From Streptomyces thermolilacinus SPC6 (GTDB taxonomy: Bacteria; Actinomycetota; Actinomycetes; Streptomycetales; Streptomycetaceae), in contig NZ_ASHX02000001.1 in assembly GCF_000478605.2 (NCBI RefSeq), positions 6,215,001-6,279,000 of the forward strand: a DNA stretch of 64,000 nucleotides. The letters are read 5' to 3'. Shown piece by piece: positions 43,025 through 50,906 of this stretch; the first letter of the stretch is position 1; each line of letters opens with the position of its first letter. Both the position numbers and the translations under genes were made by a program. The notes beneath the pieces are model-generated. The model ran no database searches, was not told the DNA's origin, and saw only the letters and a program-made list of their open reading frames with translations.

Positions 43025-44185
43025 ATGGGTACGCAGACCGGTGGGGACGGCGACCGCGCGACCGGGAGGAAGCCGGGCGGCGGAAGGACCACGGTGCCGC
43101 GCCTGTGGCGGGAGCGCACCACCTGGGTGCCGCTCGTCGCGCTGCTCGTCCTCGCCCTGTGCTGGGGCCGCGACCTGCCAGGGCCGGTCGTGGCCCTCGT
43201 CGGACTGTGTCTGGCGGGCGCCGTGCTGTCCGCCGTCCACCACGCCGAAGTGGTCGCCCACCGCGTCGGCGAGCCCTTCGGGTCGCTCGTCCTCGCCGTG
43301 GCCGTGACGGTCATCGAGGTCGGCCTGGTCGTCATGCTGATGGCCTCGGGCGGCGACGAGGCCTCCACCTACGCCCGCGACACCGTCTTCGCCGCAGTCA
43401 TGATCACCTGCAACGGCATCGTCGGCCTGTCGCTGCTGGTGGCGACCCTCCGACGCGGGCGCGTCGCCGTCTTCAACGCCGAGGGCTCCGGCGCCGCCCT
43501 CGCCACCGTCACCACCCTCGCCACCACGACGCTCGTGCTGCCCGCCTTCACCACCAGCACCCCCGGGCCGCGGTTCAGCGGGGCGCAGCTCGCGTTCGCC
43601 GCCGTGGCCTCCCTCAGCCTGTACGGACTGTTCGTCACGGTGCAGACGGTCCGCCACCGCAGCTACTTCCTGCCCGTCACCGCCGAAGGACGGCCCGTCG
43701 ACCCGGCCGGGCAGGCCGCGCCGCCCACCCGCGCCGAGGCACGGTGGAGCCTGGGCCTGCTGATGGCGGCCCTGCTCGCCGTCGTCGGGCTGGCCAAGCT
43801 GGTCTCGCCGACGATCGAGTCGGGCGTGCGGACCGCCGGGCTGCCCACGGCCGTCGTCGGCGTCGTGATCGCCCTCATGGTGCTGCTGCCTGAGACCCTG
43901 GCCGCGCTGCGCGCCGCGCGCGGCGGCCGCTTCCAGACGAGCCTGAACCTGGCGTACGGCTCCGCGATCGCCAGCATCGGACTGACCGTGCCGACGATCG
44001 CGCTCGCCTCCGTGTGGCTGCCCGGCACGCTGGTGCTGGGGCTGGGCCCCGTCCACCTGGTGCTGCTGGCGCTCACCGCCGTGGTGAGCGCCCTCACCGT
44101 GGTGCCCGGCCGGGCCACCCTGTTGCAGAGCGGCGTCCACCTGCTGCTGTTCGCGGCGTTCGTGTTCCTCTCGTTCAGCCCCTGA
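43025..44185 (+). CDS. Ca2+/H+ antiporter (ChaA/CaCA family)
   Basis: A 386-residue membrane protein with about 11 helices arranged as two homologous halves. The cation-site motifs are HHAEVVAHRVGEPFGSLVLAVAVTVIEVGLV in the first half and GVVIALMVLLPETLAALRAA in the second, each with an acidic residue within the membrane. ITCNGIVG and the central loop also match ChaA-type antiporters, which export Ca2+ or Na+ in exchange for protons. ATG at 43025 with a weak ribosome binding site. Confidence 0.93.
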   Translation: MGTQTGGDGDRATGRKPGGGRTTVPRLWRERTTWVPLVALLVLALCWGRDLPGPVVALVGLCLAGAVLSAVHHAEVVAHRVGEPFGSLVLAVAVTVIEVGLVVMLMASGGDEASTYARDTVFAAVMITCNGIVGLSLLVATLRRGRVAVFNAEGSGAALATVTTLATTTLVLPAFTTSTPGPRFSGAQLAFAAVASLSLYGLFVTVQTVRHRSYFLPVTAEGRPVDPAGQAAPPTRAEARWSLGLLMAALLAVVGLAKLVSPTIESGVRTAGLPTAVVGVVIALMVLLPETLAALRAARGGRFQTSLNLAYGSAIASIGLTVPTIALASVWLPGTLVLGLGPVHLVLLALTAVVSALTVVPGRATLLQSGVHLLLFAAFVFLSFSP

Positions 44186-44188
44186 CGA

Positions 44189-44234
44189 CCGGCCCGCGGC
44201 GACCGGCCGTCAGGGCCCGGCCGCCGCGGGCCGG
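44189..44234. terminator. Hairpin between convergent antiporter and acylase genes
   Basis: CCGGCCCGCGGCG (44189-44201) and CGCCGCGGGCCGG (44222-44234) make a perfect 13-bp stem, starting 3 bases after the antiporter stop and ending 7 bases before the acylase stop. Confidence 0.8.
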
Positions 44235-44241
44235 GGGGGGG

Positions 44242-46635
44242 TCACTGCGTCACGCGCACCACCCGCAGCGCCGGGTCGCGCAGGATGTCCCGCTCGCAGA
44301 ACCGGGCGGTCACCCACCGCTCACCCGAGTACAGCCGGGTCTGGTCCGCGTGGTGCGGCGACGTCGGGTCGGACGACTGGGAGTACGTCAGCAGCGTCCG
44401 CGCCACCGGGCACCGGCCGCCGTCCCAGCCGACCGCCTGCACGTGGCTCGTCCCGTGCCGCACCTCCGTGTAGCCGCCGCCCGCCGGGGCCCACACGGGC
44501 ACGGTCATGTTCCACACGCCCGTCCCCGTACCGCCGTGCACGGGGATGCGCTGCCCGCCGCGCACCACGAACTGGTGCTCCCCGAGCGGCGCGTCCAGCG
44601 GGATGCCCGCGGCCCGCAGCTCGGCGACCGCGCCGCGCAGCGCGGTGGCGAAGCCCGGCGCGTCGGTGTCCAGGTCGCGCGGGGTGCCCACCGGGTCGGC
44701 CGCCGAGAACGGCACCTTCCACAGCCCGGCGCCCCGCGACTCCCGCTGGAGCATCAGCCAGAACCGGTCGAACAGCAGCGCGCCCCGGCTGCCGGTGTCC
44801 ATGCGGCGGTCCCAGCCCGCGAGCACCCGGCACGCCTCCGTGTCGCCCGGCAGCGCCGCCGGGCAGGCCCGCACCACGTCGTCGACCGTCAGGTCGGCGG
44901 CGGGCACCCGGTTCGCGAACTGCTGCCGCTGGAGGTCCGCCACGGTCAGCGAGCCGCGCCGGGCCATGGCCGCGACGTCCTCGATCGCCCCGCGCGTCCG
45001 CAGCGACCGCTCCGTGCCGATGTCGCCGAAGACCCGCTCGTACCCGGTCAGCGGCCGGTCGGCGTTGCTCAGCCAGGCGCTGTCGTTGGAGTTCTCCGCG
45101 TACGGGGCGTCCGCCAGGAGCGGCCAGCGCGCCGGGCCCATGATGCCGGGCTCCACCGCGTCCCGGTCCCGGCCCAGCGCGCAGTCGCCGCGCGACCCGT
45201 CGAGCACCGCCACACCCGTCGCCGGGTACAGGGCGCGGCCCAGCGGCGTCGAGCACCGCTCGGCCAGCTCGTCGGTGATCCTCGGCACCACCTGCGCCTG
45301 CGCCATGAGCGTGCCGCCGTCCCGGTCGGAGGCGACCGTGTTCACCCAGGGCAGGCCCTGCGTGCGGCGCAGCGCGTCGGCCATCTCCTTCGTGGAGCGG
45401 GCCTTCGCCAGCGCCAGGGACGTGTCGGCCATGCGGAGGTTGCGCGCGTTGGGGTCGTGCAGCGCGTACGCGGTCGTCGCCGTCCACGGCAGCGGGTCGC
45501 CGCCGAAGGACGTCACGACCGGGCCGTACCGGGTCCACCACTGCGTACGGGTCACCGGCTCGCCGCCCGCCACCGGGACGGTCACCGTCCGCCGCGTCAT
45601 CGGCTCGGACTTCCCGTCCACCAGGTAGGCGGTCGGGTCGGCCGGGTCCAGGGTCAGCTGGTGCAGGTTCATGGTCCGGCCGGTCGCGACGGTGTGGCTC
45701 CACGCCACCTTGTCGGTGAACCCGATCTGCACGAGCGGCGACCCCAGCAGCGAGGCGCCCTGCACGTTCAGCTCGCCGGGGATCGTCTGCTGCGACTGCC
45801 AGAACCGGCGGCCGCCGTGCCACGGGTAGTGCGGGTTGCCGAGGAGAAGGCCCCGCCCGTTGGCGGTGGCGCGCCCGGAGAACGCGACGGCGTTGGACCC
45901 CATCGTCGCGTTCCGCTCGTCGAACATCTCCCGCGCCGCCGCGGCCACCTTGTCCGGGTCGGCGCCGCGCCCCGCCGTGTTGGAGGCGGGCGGGCGCGCG
46001 GCCGTGATGCCCTCCACGAGGGCCCCCTCGCCGCCGATGACGGCCAGCGCGTGCGCCCGCCGGGCCACGTCCAGGGCGGTCACAGGACGCACCCACGGCT
46101 TGCCCGCGCACGCCGGGTCGGTCACCTTGTTCCGCTCCAGCCAGGCGTTGTACCCGGCGGCCCAGCCCCGCATCGCCTCCTTCTGCTCCCGGCCGGGCCC
46201 GGCGGGCGCGGGCCGCGCCAGCAGCCGCTCCACCGTGCGGGACTCCCGCACCCCGGCGAAGTACAGGTCGCTGGAGAGGTTCGTACGGGCCGACGACAGC
46301 GACCCGTCGGTCGTGCCGGTCGCGCCGAAGTACCGCGACCGCTCACCCCGCACGGTCGTGAACCCGTCGGCGAGGACGCACACCTGGTCGGCGGCCTGCG
46401 CCCAGCCGGTGCCGAAGCCCAGACTCGCGTAGTCCCTCGCCAGGATGTGGGGGATGCCGTACTCGGTGTAGCGGATCGTCGCCGACAGGCCGCCCGCCGT
46501 CGGCCGGTGGCCCTCCCCGGCCGACGGCGGGGCCTGGGGCGGGGCGGCCCCGGCCGGCAGGGTCCCGGCCGCGGCCGTGGCGAACACGGCCGCGGCGACG
46601 GGCAACAGACGTCTCAGACTGGTACGGAGGAACAA
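44242..46635 (-). CDS. Secreted penicillin-amidase family acylase (Ntn hydrolase)
   Basis: A 797-residue precursor. I choose the TTG at 46635, since GGGAGG lies 5 bases upstream and the product starts with a clean Sec signal (LFLRTSLRRLLPVAAAVFATAAAG... cut near AGA); an in-frame ATG at 46677 adds 14 atypical residues. YTEYGIPHILARDYASLGFGTGWAQAADQ starts the alpha subunit. Autocleavage is expected at Gly-Ser in ATMGSNAVAF, exposing Ser247 as nucleophile of the beta subunit (GNPHYPW, FTDKVAWSHTV follow). Closest relatives are aculeacin A acylase, AhlM and other lipopeptide or homoserine-lactone acylases, so the likely reaction is removal of a long acyl chain. Confidence 0.93.
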   Translation of the reverse strand: MFLRTSLRRLLPVAAAVFATAAAGTLPAGAAPPQAPPSAGEGHRPTAGGLSATIRYTEYGIPHILARDYASLGFGTGWAQAADQVCVLADGFTTVRGERSRYFGATGTTDGSLSSARTNLSSDLYFAGVRESRTVERLLARPAPAGPGREQKEAMRGWAAGYNAWLERNKVTDPACAGKPWVRPVTALDVARRAHALAVIGGEGALVEGITAARPPASNTAGRGADPDKVAAAAREMFDERNATMGSNAVAFSGRATANGRGLLLGNPHYPWHGGRRFWQSQQTIPGELNVQGASLLGSPLVQIGFTDKVAWSHTVATGRTMNLHQLTLDPADPTAYLVDGKSEPMTRRTVTVPVAGGEPVTRTQWWTRYGPVVTSFGGDPLPWTATTAYALHDPNARNLRMADTSLALAKARSTKEMADALRRTQGLPWVNTVASDRDGGTLMAQAQVVPRITDELAERCSTPLGRALYPATGVAVLDGSRGDCALGRDRDAVEPGIMGPARWPLLADAPYAENSNDSAWLSNADRPLTGYERVFGDIGTERSLRTRGAIEDVAAMARRGSLTVADLQRQQFANRVPAADLTVDDVVRACPAALPGDTEACRVLAGWDRRMDTGSRGALLFDRFWLMLQRESRGAGLWKVPFSAADPVGTPRDLDTDAPGFATALRGAVAELRAAGIPLDAPLGEHQFVVRGGQRIPVHGGTGTGVWNMTVPVWAPAGGGYTEVRHGTSHVQAVGWDGGRCPVARTLLTYSQSSDPTSPHHADQTRLYSGERWVTARFCERDILRDPALRVVRVTQ

Positions 46636-46727
46636 CGCGCCTCCCAACTGGGCGGTGACACAGATCAGTTGACCCATGCACTCATCCGGAGGCGGGCACT
46701 GTCATCCTCCCCGGGACTGATCCGGGA

Positions 46728-48053
46728 TCACCCCTGGGAACCCCCTTCGGCCCCGGCCTTCTCAGGGTTCTCCCGGAGATCCACGATCCGCTTGATCTTC
46801 CCCACCGACCGCTCCAGCGTCCCCGGGTCCACCACCTCCACCGCGACCGCCACCCCGATGCCGTCCTTGACGGCGGCCCGCACCTCCCGCGCCGCGTCCG
46901 CCCTCCGCTCCGGCGCCGTGTCCGCGCGCGCCTCGACCCGCACGGTCAGCGCGTCCATGCGCCCCACACGGGTCAGCCGCAGCTGGAAGTGCGGCGCCAG
47001 GCCCGGGGTCCGCAGCAGGACCTCCTCGATCTGCGTCGGGAAGAGGTTCACCCCGCGCACGATCACCATGTCGTCGCTGCGGCCCGTCACCTTCTCCATC
47101 CGCCGGAACACCCGCGCCGTGCCGGGCAGCAGCCGCGTCAGGTCCCGCGTCCGGTACCGCACCACCGGCATGGCCTCCTTGGTGAGCGAGGTGAACACCA
47201 GCTCGCCCCGCTCCCCGTCCGGCAGCACCTCGCCCGTCACCGGGTCCACCACCTCCGGGTAGAAGTGGTCCTCCCAGATGTGCAGCCCGTCCTTGGTCTC
47301 CACGCACTCCTGCGCCACACCGGGGCCGATCACCTCCGACAGGCCGTAGATGTCCACCGCGTCGATCGCGAACCGCTCCTCGATCTCCCGCCGCATCTCC
47401 TCCGTCCACGGCTCGGCGCCGAAGATCCCCACCTTCAGCGAGGTCGAGCGCGGATCGACACCCTGCCGCTCGAACTCGTCGAGCAGCGTCAGCATGTACG
47501 ACGGCGTGACCATGATCACCTCCGGGCGGAAGTCCTGGATCAGCCGCACCTGGCGCGCCGTCATCCCACCGGAGGCGGGCACCACCGTGCAGCCCAGCCG
47601 CTCCGCCCCGCCGTGCGCCCCGAGCCCGCCGGTGAACAGCCCGTACCCGTACGCCACGTGCACGACCTGGCCCGGGCGGCCACCGGCCGCGCGGATCGAC
47701 CGCGCCACCACGTCCGCCCACATGTCCAGGTCCCGTTCCGTGTAGCCGACCACGGTGGGCAGGCCCGTCGTCCCGCTCGACGCGTGGATGCGCCGCACCC
47801 GCGACCGGTCCACCGCGAACATCCCGAACGGGTACTCGTCCCGCAGGTCCGCCTTGGTGGTGAACGGGAACCGCGCCAGGTCCGCCAGTGAACGGCAGTC
47901 CTCCGGCCGCACCCCCGCCGCGTCGAACGACCGCCGGTGGAAGGGCACGTTCTCGTACGCGTGCCGGAGCGTCGCCCGCAGCCGCTCCAGTTGGAGCGCC
48001 GCCAGCTCCTCCCGGTCAAGCCGCTCCCCGGCGTCCCGCAGATCCTCGGCCAT
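46728..48053 (-). CDS. paaK: Phenylacetate-CoA ligase
   Basis: A 441-residue ANL adenylate-forming enzyme activating phenylacetate to phenylacetyl-CoA. AMP-binding motifs are HASSGTTGLPTVVGYT, YGLSEVIGPGVAQEC and RGVNLFPTQIEEVL; the start (ERLRATLRHAYENVPFHRRSFDAAGV) is that of PaaK. ATG at 48053 with GGAGG upstream. No paaABCDE or ring-cleavage genes are nearby, so it is an orphan copy here. A palindrome resembling a TetR-type operator is 43 bases upstream. Confidence 0.93.
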   Translation of the reverse strand: MAEDLRDAGERLDREELAALQLERLRATLRHAYENVPFHRRSFDAAGVRPEDCRSLADLARFPFTTKADLRDEYPFGMFAVDRSRVRRIHASSGTTGLPTVVGYTERDLDMWADVVARSIRAAGGRPGQVVHVAYGYGLFTGGLGAHGGAERLGCTVVPASGGMTARQVRLIQDFRPEVIMVTPSYMLTLLDEFERQGVDPRSTSLKVGIFGAEPWTEEMRREIEERFAIDAVDIYGLSEVIGPGVAQECVETKDGLHIWEDHFYPEVVDPVTGEVLPDGERGELVFTSLTKEAMPVVRYRTRDLTRLLPGTARVFRRMEKVTGRSDDMVIVRGVNLFPTQIEEVLLRTPGLAPHFQLRLTRVGRMDALTVRVEARADTAPERRADAAREVRAAVKDGIGVAVAVEVVDPGTLERSVGKIKRIVDLRENPEKAGAEGGSQG

Positions 48054-48095
48054 GTGCCGTCCTCCACCCGTCGCGCGTCGATCGTCCGACCGGCT

Positions 48096-48109
48096 ACCGA
48101 CCATTCGGT
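48096..48109. promoter_or_regulatory. TetR-type operator-like palindrome upstream of paaK
   Basis: ACCGACC-ATTCGGT is a near-palindrome (ACCGA..TCGGT arms) 43-56 bases upstream of the paaK start. It resembles the ACCGA/TCGGT sites of TetR-family regulators of phenylacetate genes; the regulator gene is not in this window. Confidence 0.5.
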
Positions 48110-48165
48110 CGAGCCGCATCCGATCAGTTACCCCGCGACCCCCCTCCCCGGCAAGAGGGCTGCGG

Positions 48166-48501
48166 TCAGTGACCCCGCGGCGCATACATGATCACGGCCA
48201 TCCCGGCGAGGCAGATCAGCGCGCCGACGACGTCGAACCGGTCCGGGCGGTAGCCGTCGGCGACCATGCCCCAGGCGATCGAACCGGCGACGAACACCCC
48301 GCCGTACGCGGCGAGCACCCGCCCGAAGTCGGCACTGTCCTGGAGGGTCGCGACGACACCGTAGAGACCGAGGGCGGCCACACCGGCACCGATCCAGATC
48401 CAGCCCCGGTGCTCACGGATGCCCTGCCACACGAGCCAGGCGCCGCCGATTTCGAACAGGGCGGCGACGAGGAACAGGACGACGGAACGCGCGACGGTCA
48501 T
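48166..48501 (-). CDS. YnfA/UPF0060 family small membrane protein
   Basis: A 111-residue protein with four transmembrane helices (SVVLFLVAALFEIGGAWLVWQGIREHRGWIW is the family signature; AAYGGVFVAGSIAWGMVADGYRPDRFDVVGALICLAGMAVIMYAPR follows). The family resembles small multidrug resistance transporters, but its function is not settled. ATG at 48501. It is on the same strand as paaK, 112 bases upstream of it. Confidence 0.93.
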   Translation of the reverse strand: MTVARSVVLFLVAALFEIGGAWLVWQGIREHRGWIWIGAGVAALGLYGVVATLQDSADFGRVLAAYGGVFVAGSIAWGMVADGYRPDRFDVVGALICLAGMAVIMYAPRGH

Positions 48502-48890
48502 ACCGGCCGACCCTACGCGCGCCGTCGAAGGCGGCACCCCCGGCCCACCCCCACGGGCGCGACCAGCCCCACGCGCGACCGCCCGCACGCGCGGCCACCG
48601 GCACAGCGCGGCGCCCGCTTCCCCGCGCCCGGCCCACCCCACTCGACTCCGCACAGCGCGGCACCCGGCCCACTCCGCTCGACTCCCTGACGCCCGCCGC
48701 CCGGCGTCCCCGGTGCGCGCTTCGGCCGGCGCCCGGCTCACCCACTCGCCCCCCGGCGGCCGCCTCTCCCCGGCGTCCCCCGAACCGGTGAACCGGGGGC
48801 CCGCCGGACCCTTCAGAACCGGCCTCGGGCCCCGCCCCGCAAGGGCGCCCCGGACGCCGCGCCGTGGCCCAGGACACGTACCATGGGCGC
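48502..48890. other. 389-base GC-rich gap with a direct repeat
   Basis: No gene is seen between the divergent ynfA-like gene and the next plus-strand gene. An imperfect direct repeat is visible: CACAGCGCGGC followed by CCC...CCCACTCGACTCC near 48602-48649 and again near 48652-48685. Confidence 0.45.
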
Positions 48891-49391
48891 ATGTCCTTCC
48901 TCCGCCGCCGCAGCCCCGCCACACCCGCGGGCCCGGACTTCGACGTCCTGGCCATGGACCCGGGCGACTGGCCCGGGAATCTCGGCGCCGGCCTGCTCCC
49001 CGCCCCCGACGGCACGTGCCAGGGAGTGTTCCTCCGCTACGACCTCTTCGGCGGCCGCGGCCCCGCGATGATCATCGGCAACCTGCCGGAGGGCTCCCCG
49101 GCCCGCGACCTCGCCGAGGGCCAGGTGCCCTTCGAGGTGGCCCAGCTCCTCGCGGCGCTGGACATGGACGACGACGTCGAGGTGGTCGAGACCGAGGACG
49201 TCCCGGTGATGCAGGGCGACAACCTCCTCATCGTGCGCCGCCTGAAGCTCACCGAGAGCCGGATCTCCTGCGTCCAGTTCGACCGCAGCGACAACGTCCT
49301 GGTGACCATCGCCAGCTGGGACCGGCCCATCACCGACGACCTGTACGCCCTGCTCAAGCCGCTCCCCGCGGAACTGTTCCAGCAGGGCTGA
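48891..49391 (+). CDS. Hypothetical protein, soluble, 166 residues
   Basis: A 166-residue acidic protein with no signal or membrane helix. The N-terminal ~20 residues are basic and probably flexible (MSFLRRRSPATPAGPD). The rest looks like one compact alpha/beta domain (FDVLAMDPGDWPGNLGAGLLPAPDGTCQGVFLRYDLFGGRGPAMIIGNLPEGSPARDLAEG...). I do not recognise the family, but codon use and the next gene 15 bases downstream support it as the first gene of a two-gene unit. ATG at 48891 has a poor ribosome binding site. Confidence 0.8.
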   Translation: MSFLRRRSPATPAGPDFDVLAMDPGDWPGNLGAGLLPAPDGTCQGVFLRYDLFGGRGPAMIIGNLPEGSPARDLAEGQVPFEVAQLLAALDMDDDVEVVETEDVPVMQGDNLLIVRRLKLTESRISCVQFDRSDNVLVTIASWDRPITDDLYALLKPLPAELFQQG

Positions 49392-49406
49392 CCGACGAGG
49401 AGCGTC

Positions 49407-49823
49407 ATGGCAGCGACGCACGAGGCGAAGACCCACCCGTCCCAGGACACGAACGCGACGGCCCGCGTGGACAGCTGGATCTGGGCCGTACGCCTCACCA
49501 AGACCCGCTCCCAGGCCGCCACGGCCTGCCGCGCCGGACACGTCCGCGTCAACGGCGAGCGCGCCAAGCCCGCCCAGGCGGTCAAGCCCGGCGACGAGGT
49601 GCGCGTCTTCCACGCGGGCCGGGAACGGGTCGTCGAGGTGAAGCGGGTCCTCACCAAGCGCGTGGGCGCGCCCGTCGCCGTCGAGGCGTACACGGACAAG
49701 ACCCCGCCCGCGCCGCCCCGCGAACACGTCGCCCTCGCGGGCGTACGCAACCGGGGCGCCGGCCGCCCCACCAAGCGCGAACGCCGGGAACTGGACCAGC
49801 TCCGCGGCACCCGCCGCGCGTAG
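49407..49823 (+). CDS. S4-domain RNA-binding protein (Hsp15 family)
   Basis: A 138-residue protein. The S4 domain (about 20-75) reads RVDSWIWAVRLTKTRSQAATACRAGHVRVNGERAKPAQAVKPGDEVRV; a basic C-terminal tail with RGAGRPTKRERRELDQLRG follows. This matches Hsp15/RqcP-related proteins that bind stalled 50S-peptidyl-tRNA complexes during heat stress or ribosome rescue. The ATG at 49407 follows GAGGAG. Confidence 0.92.
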   Translation: MAATHEAKTHPSQDTNATARVDSWIWAVRLTKTRSQAATACRAGHVRVNGERAKPAQAVKPGDEVRVFHAGRERVVEVKRVLTKRVGAPVAVEAYTDKTPPAPPREHVALAGVRNRGAGRPTKRERRELDQLRGTRRA

Positions 49824-49928
49824 CCGCCCCGCAGCCCCTCACCGCCCGAACGGGCCGAAACCCCGGCGACAGCGGTGTTCGAGCTCCCCTGTGCCGGCCC
49901 CTCGTCACCGGCGGAGAGGGGGGCGTGG

Positions 49929-50230
49929 ATGAGCGAGTACTGCAACCTGGGCGGCGAGACCCTGTGGAACCCTTCCCAGGGGGCTTCCCGCATGTTCCGG
50001 CGCCATGTGGCGCTCTTCGAGGCGGAGCTGGGCCTTCCGTCGGGCATCGGGTCCATGGGGGACAGCGACGAGTTCCGGATCGACCCAGCCGCGCTGGCGA
50101 CGTTCGTGACCGCCCTGCTGGAGCGCCATCGCAGGACAACACGCGCCTCGAGGGCTTCGGCGAGGACCGCCGCCTGTGGCTGGGCCAGGAGTACGGCAAG
50201 GTCCTCCATCTGAAGCGGTACAACGACTGA
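49929..50230 (+). pseudogene. Frameshifted DUF6086-like gene
   Basis: The frame opening at ATG 49929 (GGAGAGGGGG upstream) encodes MSEYCNLGGETLWNPSQGASRMF..., which looks like DUF6086 proteins, up to LLERH near 50130. From there the coherent sequence continues in another frame (QDNTRLEGFGEDRRLWLGQEYGKVLHLKRYND) to a TGA at 50230. Restoring one base at about 50132 (CGC-CAG instead of CGCAG) would rejoin the frames, so this is a one-base deletion, a sequencing error, or much less likely a programmed shift. The unshifted frame ends in Arg/Ala-rich nonsense. The family name is from memory of its N-terminal pattern. Confidence 0.65.
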
Positions 50231-50291
50231 GCGCCACCATCGCCGGGAACGGACGCGCCGGGAGGACGCGCGCGTCGGAAACGGGGTGGGG

Positions 50292-50366
50292 CGGGACCGG
50301 CCGGATTCGAACCGGCGTCCTCACGGATGATGGGCCCGTGCGCGACGACCTCTGCGCTACGGCCCC
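50292..50366 (-). tRNA. tRNA-like gene with an aberrant anticodon arm (unassigned)
   Basis: Read on the minus strand from 50366, the acceptor GGGGCCG pairs fully with CGGTCCC (one G-U), T8-A9 are present, the D arm is GCGC/GCGC with an AGAGGTCGTC loop, and the T arm is a perfect GCCGG-TTCGAAT-CCGGC. The anticodon region cannot form a normal 5-bp stem with a 7-base loop. CACGG/CCGTG gives five pairs with a 9-base loop GCCCATCAT, or a sixth G-U pair with loop CCCATCA centred on CAT. Base 33 would be C rather than U. The discriminator is G and no exact CCA is encoded. Such genes are reported as undetermined or pseudo tRNAs; its identity is open. Confidence 0.75.
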
Positions 50367-50575
50367 GCCGGACGGATCATATGCCGCGCCCCACACCGAA
50401 GCGCCCAGCAGGCCGCCTCCTGGCTGGAGCAGTGGAGAGGTGGGGCCGGCCGCACCGCCGGCGCTGGCGCACATGCGGGACGATAGGTGCGTCACGGGCG
50501 CACGCCGCCCTTGGGGGTGTCGTCTCCAGCGAGCAGCGGTCGTGGCCCGTCGGCCGTACGGGCAGGGGGAGAGCC

Positions 50576-50906
50576 GTGGACGGCCGGACGCAGGTCCAGT
50601 CAGTGCAAGCGGCGACCGTGCGAGGCGGGATCTGCGTCGTCCGGTGCGTCGGCGAGGTGGTCCGGGTCGGGGACGCGTTCCTCGCCGAGGGCTTGCCGGA
50701 GAGGTCCGGGTCGGGGCTGACCGTCCACCGGACCAAGCGGTACCGCGATGTCGATCGATGTGCCCTGCGTCGACCCGCGCCACGCGGCGCGGGTCCACCT
50801 GTCCGGAGAGGGGGCCACGCTGTTCGCGCGCGGAGTGGTCCTCGTTCGCCGGGAGGACCGCTCCACGCGCGGCGGCGCTCGCACCTCGCAGGGACGGGGC
50901 GCGGCG
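50576..50906 (+). pseudogene. Possible frameshifted hypothetical gene
   Basis: A GTG at 50576, preceded by GGGGGAGAG, opens a frame with plausible protein (VQAATVRGGICVVRCVGEVVRVGDAFLAEG... LTVHR) up to about 50745. The sensible sequence then seems to continue in the next frame (IDVPCVDPRHAARVHLSGEGATLFARGVVLVRRED). No stop ends either frame before the convergent geosmin synthase gene, so the 3' boundary is arbitrary. This is a tentative reading of a decayed gene. Confidence 0.3.

Noticed and set aside
42976..44140. Minus-strand open frame opposite the antiporter
   Set aside because: The product is His/Gln/Gly-rich without any fold, while the plus strand encodes a clear two-fold-symmetric transporter.
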